Source: Agelas oroides
Lineage: Eukaryota; Porifera; Demospongiae; Agelasida; Agelasidae
Length of the DNA: 64,000 nt
Direction: 5' to 3'
Assembly (NCBI GenBank): GCA_949130485.1
Contig: OX422184.1
Coordinates: 18,457,324-18,521,323 of the forward strand
This document shows, in pieces, positions 31,556-41,103 of this stretch (its first letter is position 1; every line of letters begins with the position of its first letter). Both the position numbers and the translations under genes were made by a program. Under the pieces are notes generated by a model. That model searched no databases, had not been told where the DNA came from, and worked only from the letters and a program-made list of their open reading frames with translations.

Positions 31556-33740
31556 CCATGCACACTCCACCCCTTACATAGAGGGGTGGAGTGTGTGTGC
31601 ATGGGAAAGGGAGGATGTGTGCATGAAGGGGCTAGAGTGTGCATGAATCAAGGGGAGGATGTGTGTACTTAACAAGGTGGAGTGCGCATGAAGGGGAGGA
31701 TGTGTGTACATGGAAGAGGGGAGGAATACACATGTGGAAGGGGCGGACACCAATTATCACCTCTAAAAGCTTCTTGGGGTGTTAGAACCCTTTCAACACC
31801 CATCAAAAGAGCGTTAAACGTGTTACAAATCACCTCTAACTCATTTCAAGGATGTTAGAACCCATTTCAGGAGTGTTGAAGGTGTTATCTACCACTAATT
31901 ATCACTTCTAGCACCTTTAATAACATTCATCATCTTTAAGAGTGTAATGGTAACACCCCAACGAAGTGGACTGCAGCTTATAGGGTGTCACTTAATGTGG
32001 CACGCCTGTCACTCAGCAGAGGTTAACGAAAACATAAACCTGGGTTACAGTCAGGACCAGGGTTACTCCTAGTTTCAGGGTTAGGGATTGCTTTAGGGCA
32101 ATATTGCTTTGCCTAATTTCAAAAAGGGTTTTAGTAGCTCATTAATATATTCATGAACCCAAAATTGCCACTGATGGACACATCTACATGCTCACTGTAG
32201 GTAGTGTCCTAACCACCAATGTATCTCAAACCAATCTATGTCAGCTTTTGTTCAGAGCTACTCTCAAAGTCAGGCTAGACACATGTTTGTCACTACTCTT
32301 GGAATGGACAACTTTGACTGCACCAAAATGAATTCACATTTTAAACTAAAAGTCTTCAGTGAAGACATACCCCGCACTGTTTGTTATTACCCGCTCACGA
32401 GGGCTTTAGTAGATATATAAGCACACCGCCCGAGGGCGGTGTTGCTTATATATCAACTAAAGCCCGAGGGTGCGGTTAAAAACTGGCTTCTAGCCCGTTT
32501 GCGCATGCGCTTCAATGTGTTGCTATTTCAGCGGTATGTTTATTTGTGAACGCAGCTGTTTTTCGAAGATTGCACTAGTAGTCTAGCTAGCTTACAGGTA
32601 CTCAGTTACTTGCAGTAACAACCAGTTTTGTCGTAGCTGCAAATATTACGACTTTGAAACCGTTCAACACTGCGATAGGCGACGACAGCCAGTCCGGAAA
32701 AGGGCCCGAGTGGCGAAGCCTTATGAAAATTGACGGCTATACCGTGATGCTTTCTGCTGTTTTCCAACAGCGCTGTTGAAAGATTGTGTTTCTCAAGGCA
32801 TCCTAAGTCCACGAAACAAGCCTCAAAGCTAGCTTCGTAGCCATCGTGGGCACAGAGCGTTACCGGTTTGATTTTCGTCCCTTTGGGCTTGCTGGGGCTT
32901 TTCCGCGCGGCTTGTTCTCGGACTGGCTATCGCTGTCGTCGACCCATTCTGTTATCGCAATGCTGAGCGGTTGAGAATGCACATAAAAAAATACATTTCT
33001 GCGTAAATCCAGGCAAATAAAGTTACCTGTACTTGATGCCCACGGGATACAAACTACAAGGCTTTATCTGAAATATAATGCACTCTATTACATAGCAACC
33101 ACATAGTAATGGGCTAGAATATGATATAAAGGGTCCCTGAGGTGTTTTTGTTTATTATTTTAACCCTTTTAGCCCGACGCGCATGCGCAGAAATCGATCG
33201 CGTGGTTACGAGAGAAGCTAATAAAAAATGGCGATTTTGTGTCGTGTTGACTCATTGCGTTATCAGAGAGTCGGTAGACTCTCTATGTAGGGATGGCGCC
33301 GACGCGCAATATATGCAATACTTAAGCAAAAGCCGTATAACTTCACTACAAACACGCTAAAAGCTTATTTAAGCGCCCAGGCTTCCTCTTTGAGTGCCTT
33401 TGTGATCAGCAAGACTCTTACAAGTGGCCAAAAGCCACGCGGAAGACAGCTAAACACAAAGTGTGCGCTAGCAAAAGTCCCATTTTTCTTATTCTTCTTT
33501 CTTTCTTTCTTTGTTTCTTTGTTCCGACCACTTTGTAAATTACGATAACACGGAAACGGCTCAAGTACTCACCTTGATTTTAGTACGAAACGGATGCTCA
33601 TCACAGCGTGCAGCCTCCCAACCACTCAGCGTCTCCATAGCTTCAAATTCACCCTGGTCAACAAAAGCCATTCACAACACTCTGAGGCTGCTGTCTGTTG
33701 CTTAGGACGCCATTTTATAATTTTATACGCATGCGCACAC
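31556..33740. other. Intergenic: diverged minisatellite, foldback and Helitron-end scraps
   Basis: 31556-31740 continues minisatellite units. 31745-31970 repeats GTGTTAGAACCC/AATTATCACYTCTA motifs. 32350-32369 (AGTCTTCAGTGAAGACATAC) matches the Helitron end sequence. 33125-33160 matches a block found just inside the Helitron ends at 43250 and 49800. No gene recognised apart from the candidate exon at 33807. Confidence 0.45.
32401..32465. repeat. 32-bp-arm hairpin near a Helitron-type end
   Basis: GGGCTTTAGTAGATATATAA to ACCGCCC is followed within 3 nt by its near-exact reverse complement. One substitution and one indel separate the arms. It lies 30 bp after a Helitron-like end sequence, so it may be a terminal structure of a related element. 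Confidence 0.8.
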
Positions 33741-33742
33741 GA

Positions 33743-33795
33743 AGTCTCGTTCCCAGACCAAAGACCACGGTCATTGGTCTGGAAGCGAGACTAGT
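33743..33795. repeat. Palindromic element, GTCTCGTTCCCAGACC variant
   Basis: AGTCTCGTTCCCAGACCAAA is mirrored by TTGGTCTGGAAGCGAGACTA across a short loop. It is related in form to the TAGCCTCG family, with its own end sequence. Confidence 0.75.
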
Positions 33796-33806
33796 ACACA
33801 GGCGAA

Positions 33807-33885
33807 ATGGCCAGCGGGCAGTACGCATGGCTGGCACGGTCTTTTCCCCCCGCGGCATTGGGCAAGGCTTATGAACACCACGTAG
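33807..33885 (+). CDS. Candidate host first exon, just upstream of the gypsy insertion
   Basis: An ATG opens a frame encoding MASGQYAWLARSFPPAALGK then AYEHHV. It ends at a strong donor (GTAG|GTAAGG) after 79 nt (phase 1). The GC content is higher than the surroundings. The retrotransposon starts 45 bp later, so if the exon is real the element sits in intron 1. No downstream exon was identified beyond 38202. Product unknown. Confidence 0.3.
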
Positions 33886-33930
33886 GTAAGGCGCTACCTA
33901 CTTGTAGCTACACTAAAAATAGCCTACTCA

Positions 33931-34123
33931 TGTAGTGAGACTGAGACTTTGTATGGTTGTGTGTGTTGTAAGATTATTCATTGTGCATTGTTACGTCATT
34001 GGAATGTACTATATAAATGTATGCTCATGCATTTCTCAGTCAGTCTGTAAAGTCTGTAAGTCTGTCGAACTTATATTGAGAGTATTTCAGCCAGCCACGA
34101 ACTAGACAGTAAATACTGTTACA
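33931..34123 (+). repeat. 5' LTR
   Basis: 193 bp, starting TGTAGTGAGACTGAG and ending TACTGTTACA (TG...CA). It contains a TATATAA-like stretch near 34010, a plausible core promoter. It differs from the 3' LTR at one base (GCTCATG against GTTCATG). Confidence 0.95.
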
Positions 34124-34144
34124 TGGTGGCAGCGGTGGGATGCC
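34124..34144 (+). promoter_or_regulatory. Primer-binding site
   Basis: Directly after the 5' LTR comes TGGTGGCAGCGGTGGGATG, beginning with TGG as expected for pairing with a tRNA 3' CCA. The priming tRNA was not identified. Confidence 0.7.
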
Positions 34145-36247
34145 ATGGCTGGCATCCATCTGAAACCTCCAGGACAGTTCGATTTCTCCAAACCGGACGA
34201 ATGGCCCAAATGGAAGAAGCGCTTTGAACAGTATCGGAGCGCCTCCGGTCTCGATGCTGAGGCAGACCCTCGACAAGTAGACACGCTGCTCTACTGTATG
34301 GGCGAAGAGGCAGACACCGTTCTAGCCTCAACTCACATCAGCGCAGAGGACCAGAAAAAGTACGACGCCGTAGTTGGAAAGTTCGACGCGTACTTTAAAG
34401 TACGACGGAACATTATTTTTGAAAGGGCCAAGTTTAACCGCCGGTCTCAGCGAGAGGGCGAGTCCGCTGAGCAGTACATTACCGAACTCTATGAGTTGAT
34501 CGAATTTTGCGAATACGGCGGACTGAAGGAGGAAATGCTGCGCGACCGACTGGTGGTCGGCATACAGGATCTTACCTTGTCCGAGAAACTGCAGACAGAC
34601 CCCGAACTTACCCTGGAGAAAGCGAAAACGATGATCCGGCAGAAGGCCGCGGCGAAAGAGCACCGTCGAGAGTTGCAAGGCGATAAAGAAGCTGCACTAA
34701 ACAGGCTTCGGCGCGGCAACGGTCCCAGAACTTCAAAGTGGAAACAAGGCGGGACTGGTGGGGCTTCGTCGGTCGATAACAGATCGCATCACAACAGAGG
34801 AGGAGCCAACAAATGTACGAGGTGTGGCCGTAACAAACACCATCCTGGAGATAGGTGTCCAGCCCTGGGAGCAACTTGCCATCAGTGCAAGAAGAAAGGC
34901 CACTTCAGAGCTCAGTGTTTTTCAAAAACAGTTGCAACTGTCTCCGCCGCTCCAGAGGAGAACAGAGACCAAGCAGGGTTTCTGGGTGCAGTGACGTCAA
35001 GTGAAGAAGCCTCCTGGTCAGTGGACATACGACTAAAAAGACAGATCGTCCCCTTTAAAATGGATACAGGGGCAGAAGTAACTGCCATTAATGAAGGAAC
35101 ATATCGGTCATTAGGAGAGCCAAGGCTGAGAGACCCTACAAAGGTCCTCTGGGGTCCAGCCCATCAGACATTGGATGTTATGGGCCAGTTTATGGGGTGG
35201 ATGAAACACAGCAAGCGATCTGCACGGCAGAGCATTTATGTGGTGAAAGGGTTAAAGACAAACCTTCTAGGCCTGCAGGCCATCACTGCCCTACAATTGG
35301 CATGTCGGATAGATGTGGTCGGCACTGAAGAACCAGATGTGGTAAAGCGATTCCCCCAGGTATTCCAAGGCCTCGGAACAATAGGGGAGGAGTATCAGAT
35401 CAAACTCAAGGACAATGCAGCCCCTTATTCTCTGTATGTACCTCGAAACGTACCAATACCACTTCGTCCGAAAGTGGAACAGGAGCTGAAGCGAATGGAA
35501 CGATTGGGCGTCATTTCCAGAGTCACCACACCAGCGCCATGGTGTGCAGGGATGGTTGTTGTCCCCAAGAAGTCGGGAGAGGTGAGGATCTGCGTAGACC
35601 TCAAACCGCTAAACGAAAGTGTCCTGAGGGAGCCCTACCCGATGCCGAAAGTGGATGATACATTAGCATTACTATCAGGTGCTACACTGTTCAGCAAACT
35701 CGACGCGAACAGTGGGTTCTGGCAAATTCCCCTGTCGAAAGAGAGCCGTCCACTCACCACGTTCATCACTCCCTTTGGGAGGTTTCACTTTAACAAACTC
35801 CCCTTTGGTATCTCTTGCGCTCCGGAACTCTTCCAGAGAAGGATGAACCAGATGCTGGAAGGATTGGAGGGAGTGGTGTGTTTAGTAGACGATGTGTTGG
35901 TGTTTGGATCGAACCAAGAGGAGCACGACGCACGGCTGTCCGCTGTCCTGCAACGATTGGAGAAAGCGGGAGCCACTCTCAACAAACAGAAGTGTGTATT
36001 TCACAAGACGAGCGTCAAATTCCTTGGTCATGTGATTGACGAGGATGGTATACGTGCTGACCCTGAGAAGACATCGGCAATCTCCAATATGGAACCTCCC
36101 CAGTCAGTATCAGATCTCCGGAGATTTATGGGGTTAGTGAATCAGCTAGGGAAGTTTTCCTCAAGAATTGCCGAAATCAGTCAGCCATTGAGAGGACTGA
36201 TGTCCAACAAAAGTGCGTGGGTGTGGGGTCCAGATCAAGAGAGGTAG
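34145..36247 (+). pseudogene. gag-protease-reverse transcriptase part of the gypsy polyprotein
   Basis: 700 codons in one frame. The gag portion lies in residues ~1-200. Zinc knuckles of CCHC type (CTRCGRNKHHPGDRC; CHQCKKKGHFRAQC) are near 225-260. The protease motif MDTGAEVTAINE is near 305. Reverse transcriptase motifs RICVDLKPLNES, LDANSGFWQIPL, FGRFHFNKLPFGIS and the catalytic VDD (CLVDDVLVFG) follow. Gag and Pol are fused without frameshift. The frame ends at TAG 36245-36247, where related elements continue. The stop is therefore a nonsense mutation between RT and RNase H. Confidence 0.92.
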
Positions 36248-37096
36248 TTCGCTGAGATCAAGCAGGAACTTACTAAACCGACAGTATTGGTCTTGTATAA
36301 CCCCCAGGCTGAGACAAAGGTGTCAGCTGATGCCTCGTCTTTCGGATTGGGTGCAGTGTTACTGCAGTTAGACGAACAGACGTGGAAACCGGTTGCATAC
36401 GCCTCGAGAGCACTCTCTGACACTGAGAGACGATATGCCCAAATTGAGAAGGAGGGACTTGCGACAACGTGGGCATGTGAGAAATTCAGTACCTATATAC
36501 TTGGACGATCGTTCGTAGTGGAATCAGACCACAAGCCTTTGGTACCTCTCCTCAATACGAAACACCTGGATAACCTTCCACCACGGATACTCCGATTTCG
36601 TTTGAGACTCGCGAAGTACGACTATATTGCTCAACATGTTCCTGGAAAACTGCTGTATGTAGCAGATGCTCTCTCTCGTGCCCCTACACAGGGAGAAAGT
36701 GAAGAGGAGTTACAGGAAGAGGTGGAGGCTTATGTGGATCATGTCACTATGTCATCTATACCTGCTACAGCTGCTCGACTGCAGGCATACCGGCAGGCAC
36801 AAATGGAGGATGCTGAGTGCTCAAAAGTGAGAGAGTACTGCCAGACGAACTGGCCAGCCAAACATTCCATTGAGAGCTTGTTGAAACCCTACTGGAAGGT
36901 CAGGGGTTCGCTCACCCTTTGTGATGACCTGCTACTCTACAACAGTCGCATAGTTGTGCCACCCTCTCTCAGAAGAGAAACCATGTTGAAAATCCATGAA
37001 GGCCACCAGGGTGTGGAGAGGTGCAGAGAGAGTCAGATCGTCTGTGTGGTGGCCAGGGGTGACAAGTCAGGTCAAACAGTTTGTGGAGAACTGTAG
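36248..37096 (+). pseudogene. RNase H and integrase zinc region of the gypsy polyprotein
   Basis: It continues in the same frame after the nonsense codon. KVSADASSFGLGAVL and EKEGLATTWACEKFSTYILG, with VESDHKPL, mark the RNase H domain. ADALSRAP and HEGHQGVERC begin the integrase zinc-binding region. Near 37030 the reading frame moves to the next one; the tail of this frame to 37096 is out of phase. Confidence 0.9.
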
Positions 37097-38000
37097 GGAG
37101 TGTGCTAGGGTTGCGCGTCCACGGAGAGAACCCCTACTACCGACTCCACTGCCAGACTACCCATGGCAAGTAGTGGCATCAGACTTGTTCGAGCTGAAAG
37201 GAGAACACTACCTGCTGGTGGTAGATTACTTCTCTCGCTACCCGGAAGTGATCAAGTTATCGTCCACAACATCTAGCAATATCATTGCATTGTTGAAGAC
37301 AATCTTTGCTCGACACGGGATACCTGAAGTTCTAAGGACAGACAATGGTCCTCAGTACGCAGCAAAAGAGTTTTCAGTGTTTGCAAAAACCTATGGGTTC
37401 CAACACATAACAAGCAGCCCGAGATTCCCGCAAAGCAACGGACAAGTGGAGAGAATGGTCCAGACTATAAAAGGGCTTCTGAAGAACTCCTCAGATCCAC
37501 ATATAGCTGTGCTCTCATATCGGGCTACCCCGATGCCATGGTGTGGATTGAGTCCATCTGAATTATTGATGGGTAGACGAATTAGAACGACCTTGCCTCA
37601 AACCAAGAGGAACCTTATTCCTAGTTGGTCTTACCTCCCTCAATTCAAGCAGAATAACCTTCAATTCAAAGAGAAGCAGAGGGAAAATTTTGACAAACAT
37701 CACCGGGTCAAAGAACAGTTTGAGATACCGGACGGGTCGGAAGTGGTGATCACTACTGACAAGCAACCAGTTGAAGGCAGAGTGGTTGAACCTGCTGAAG
37801 CTCCACGTTCATATATCGTGGAAACCCCCTCTGGTGAGGTGCGGAGGAATCGTAGCCAGTTGAACGTTGTTCCTGAACATTCCTCAACTGTTGAACTTGA
37901 GACGAGCTCAAGTCCTATAAGTGCCCGTGAGCAACCTCGCAGAATTGTCACACGTTCGCAGACTGGAACTGCTGTTAGACCCCCGGAGAGACTGTTTTAA
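37030..38000 (+). pseudogene. Integrase part of the gypsy polyprotein (shifted frame)
   Basis: The frame picks up at SVWWPGVTSQVKQFVENCRE. The catalytic triad is visible: D in VASDLFELKG, D in LRTDNGPQYA and E in SNGQVERMVQTIK. The C-terminal part (GSEVVITTDKQPVEGRVV, NRSQLNVV) is typical of gypsy integrase tails. It ends with TAA-containing sequence just before the polypurine tract. The one-base shift separates it from the upstream frame. Confidence 0.9.
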
Positions 38001-38009
38001 AGGGGGAGA
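37998..38009 (+). promoter_or_regulatory. Polypurine tract
   Basis: AAAGGGGGAGA lies immediately before the 3' LTR, the standard plus-strand primer site. Confidence 0.85.
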
Positions 38010-38202
38010 TGTAGTGAGACTGAGACTTTGTATGGTTGTGTGTGTTGTAAGATTATTCATTGTGCATTGTTACGTCATTGGAATGTACTATATAAATGTA
38101 TGTTCATGCATTTCTCAGTCAGTCTGTAAAGTCTGTAAGTCTGTCGAACTTATATTGAGAGTATTTCAGCCAGCCACGAACTAGACAGTAAATACTGTTA
38201 CA
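38010..38202 (+). repeat. 3' LTR
   Basis: 193 bp, matching the 5' LTR at all but one position seen. It is followed by ACTCA, the target duplication. Confidence 0.95.
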
Positions 38203-38659
38203 ACTCACAGCTTTTGTGAACTGTAAAGCTAGGATGGTCGGTCGTCAGTATGATAGTTTTCTGTGCTGCAGCTGGTCAGTCGTCATGACAACTGAATCAT
38301 GAAATTGGTTTCACAAAGTTTGGTAAGGAGAGCGGTTGGCCCTTCATCAGGTTCTAGCTGGCTATATTACACAACACATTATTATTACATGCCTGGAACT
38401 ACTACTAAACTGTCAATGCCGTTTCAAGTTCTGGTGAGATTAACATCAAAAAAGTACAGAAACAAGACTTTAAAAACATTAAAAATGTAAAAAGATGTAC
38501 GGATGGCATGCCAAAAAGTATGCAAACAAGGTAGGGATAATGCATGAAAGCATCATATTGGCAAAGCCCCATCCCTACATCTTTTTCACACTGCAGTTAG
38601 ACAGTGCATGGGGGTCTTCCTAAAACGTACCACAAGTACACCCCAACTTTTCATGGCTA

Positions 38660-38716
38660 TAGGCTCGTTCTCAGGCCACTTCCTAGCTCCTCCCACATGG
38701 ACTGGGAATGAGGCTA
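38660..38716. mobile_element. Short palindromic MITE, decayed copy
   Basis: TAGGCTCGTTCTCAGGCC is mirrored by ACTGGGAATGAGGCTA. It is a decayed member of the TAGCCTCGTTCCCAGGC family, with no clear target duplication. Confidence 0.6.
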
Positions 38717-38869
38717 GTATGATCCAGCATTATGTCTCGTAGCTGTCGTAGGTACCTATCAGATAGCTACTAAGTAGCTTTACTGCCATCATACTACTTG
38801 TAGTGACAGTGGCACCCTTTCTGATACAACCTAGACACTGAGCTTGAGTGGGCTGCAGACTAGTCATAG

Positions 38870-39660
38870 TAATCAATGTTGTATGGGCGGAGATTCTGGG
38901 AGCTAGGCGAAGAGAGGTTGGTGAAGCTGATAGTAGAAAAATTGAAAGAGTCAGGTGGAGTAGGCTGGAGGGAAGAACATGAGATGTTGCTAAGAAAGTA
39001 TGACTTAGAGGAAGCCGAAGAGGAAGAGTCAGGGTCAGCAGCAGCCTGGAAAAGGAAAATAGAAAAACAGAACTGGGAAGACTTGCAAGAAGAGGTGGAC
39101 AGGAAAAGTAGCTTGAAATGGTATAAGAAGGTTAAAGAAGAGTATGGGCCGGAGAAATACGTAGGTTCATGGGAGGGACATGTGGCAGTACAGTTGAGGT
39201 TCCAGTTGAGGTCAGGGTCTGCAGGGTTGTTTGAAGATAAAAAGAGATGTGGGATGGTGGAAGAGGACAGGTGTGTGCTGTGTAATGGAGGGAAGGTGGA
39301 AGATGTTAAGCATTTTGTATTGGAGTGTGAGGAGTTTGACCAGGATAGATGTCGGCTTCTGGAAAGGATCAAGGGAATTGTGGGAGCAGAGGAGTGGGTG
39401 AAGGGATATGAAGAAGGTGATGATGACAGTCGAGTGAGTTTACTGCTAGGGAGAAGAATAGGGAGGTGATGGATGACATAGACAGGTGCATAATGAAAGA
39501 GATGGTGACGTGGTGGCAGAGGCATAAGGTGTTGTTAGGTTGGGTTAACTAGCTCTTACTCCCCCTGATTACCTGGGTACCGGTGCCCCCTCCTCTCTTT
39601 CTCTCTCAGTGAACTGACCCTAATAAACTACATGTCATGGTAGCTGTATTTATTTATTTA
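38870..39660 (+). pseudogene. LINE 3' end, 5'-truncated
   Basis: A 197-codon frame (38876-39469) is Lys/Glu-rich and carries a C-terminal zinc motif: RCVLCNGGKVEDVKHF followed by VLEC. This C-X2-C-X9-H-X4-C pattern is found at the C terminus of many LINE polymerases. Polymerase and endonuclease domains are absent. The fragment ends in an ATTT-type tail near 39645-39660, as LINE 3' ends often do. Clade not determined. Confidence 0.65.
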
Positions 39661-40123
39661 TCATATCACCCAGTTGTATTCGTATGTCACTTAAAAATCT
39701 GCCATGTACATGTACTGTGATGGCCCTTACAGGTTCAACTATTCCAATTAAATCATCAGTGTGTAAACTCAGGTACTCATGCTAACTGCATGGATGGGTA
39801 CAGATTCAGCTCTCAAGCACACTGTCTAACTGCAGTGTGAAAAAGATGTAGGGATGGGGCTTTGCCAATATGTTGACCTTTGCTTTCATGCATTATCCCT
39901 ACCTTGTTTGCATACTTTTTGGCATGCCATCCCTACATCTTTTTACATTTTTAATGTTTTTTAAGTCTTGTATCTTTTAAAATAGCTGAGTTCAGGCAAT
40001 GATAGCTAGGCTTAGTTTAGTTGAAAACAAACCTGCTTTACTCAGAATGTAGTCAGAAGACCTGCTAGTGAAGTCCGAAGAAGCTACAACGGTGGAACGT
40101 AGGTACCCGCTGTGTACCTGAAA

Positions 40124-40169
40124 ATGACCGATAATACACGGCAAAAGTTGGCAGAGATTTCCAGCGAAG
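40124..40169 (+). CDS. Possible orphan first exon
   Basis: An ATG opens MTDNTRQKLAEISSE and ends at a consensus donor (GAAG|GTACGT). No following exon, domain or transcript evidence was found, and the Helitron fragment begins about 140 bp downstream. It may be a captured gene 5' end or chance. Confidence 0.2.
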
Positions 40170-40344
40170 GTACGTTTCAACTGTCGTTGACACGATTAGA
40201 TAGTATATAGACGATAGAACATGTAGCGTGTGAATGTAAGCTGTACTGTGGCCAACTACGATCGGCAGGCAAACTTCGAATGCGATTTTGAGGGGAAGTA
40301 CCTCTGGTAGGAGGCTAATATACGTAGGCATGTGGTATGGATGT

Positions 40345-41103
40345 AATCTCCTTTCTTTCTCCTTGTGTCTGCTTCCAGGGTTGACTCAGCTTGCCGTTTA
40401 GCTGCCTGAGCCTTGGCAACTCTGTTTCTCCTTGCGTCTGCTTCCTGGGTTGACTCAGCTTGACGTTTAGCTGCCTGAGCTTTAGCCTCTCTCTTTCTCC
40501 TTGCCTCTGTATCACCAGTTGGTTCAGATTGACGCTTCCTATAAGGTTTGGACAGGGAGGTCGTGACCAACAACGACTGTAAATACTACTAACCAAACTT
40601 CTTACGTTAATAACACACATCTTACAATGTGTACCTTCTCTATGACTGGGCTTCGCTTTGTCTCCTCTCTTCTGCTTGTTCGTACCCTTGGGTTATCAAC
40701 ATTTCCCTAAATTTAAGAGAACGCTTTCTGTCTCTTCTAAGATCCATGCTGGTATACAGATCGGGGTAGCATTACGGAAATTTCGCTGTGTATGCCCGGA
40801 CTCCACCGTATCAAAATTATGGATACGCGTCAAGTCCGCGAATACCCGGACTCTATGGTATTGACCGTATTAAAATGGCGGATGATCACGACGTTAAATA
40901 GGAATTCCAGCAGAGGGTATAGAACTGCTTTGCTTCCTCTGAGGTACACATAGCTCACTTTTTTTACGATGTCAATGCTACTGTCAGTTTTGGAAATCGT
41001 TTAACCCTGTCTATATTCAGATTTAAAAATTTTTCACCGGACTGACAAACAGATAGAAAAACGAATTGCTTAACCCCTGCGCGCATGCGCGCGCGGGGTA
41101 AAC
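40345..41103 (-). mobile_element. Helitron fragment C (5' part of the element)
   Basis: On the minus strand it begins with the GC-rich palindrome at 41076-41100 (CCCCTGCGCGCATGCGCGCG on plus), shared with 44818-44842 and 51481-51507. It includes the exon 1 region and the first KRQSEPT/RRKREAKAQAAKRQAES repeats (40345-40573). It is cut where a different repeat begins (40312-40350, also at 43770-43810). Confidence 0.65.

Larger units (their letters stand above)
33931..38202 (+). mobile_element. Ty3/gypsy LTR retrotransposon, recent, disrupted coding
   Basis: The element is bounded by two 193-bp LTRs with one observed difference and by a 5-bp target duplication ACTCA on both sides. Order: 5'LTR, primer-binding site, one long gag-protease-RT-RNase H-integrase frame, polypurine tract, 3'LTR. 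RT before integrase defines Ty3/gypsy. There is no env-like frame. Coding is broken by an in-frame TAG at 36245-36247 and a one-base frameshift near 37030. Near-identical LTRs imply recent insertion, so the breaks are recent or it was mobilised in trans. Confidence 0.95.
38454..39978. repeat. Composite with ~155-bp inverted arms around a LINE tail
   Basis: 38454-38606 recurs in reverse complement at 39819-39978. The arms share AAAAAGATGTAGGGATGGCA, GCAAACAAGGTAGGGATAAT and CACTGCAGTTAGACAGTG. Each arm is itself a small foldback, with AAAAAGATGTAGGGATGG and CCATCCCTACATCTTTTT at its edges. Between them lie a palindromic MITE (38660-38716) and a LINE 3' fragment. Confidence 0.8.

Noticed and set aside
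32150..32240. Minus-strand tRNA-like segment (ACATTGGTGGTTAGGACA ... GGGTTCATGAAT)
   Set aside because: A and B box-like words occur at roughly the right spacing, but there is no cloverleaf and no second copy in the window, so support is too weak to annotate.
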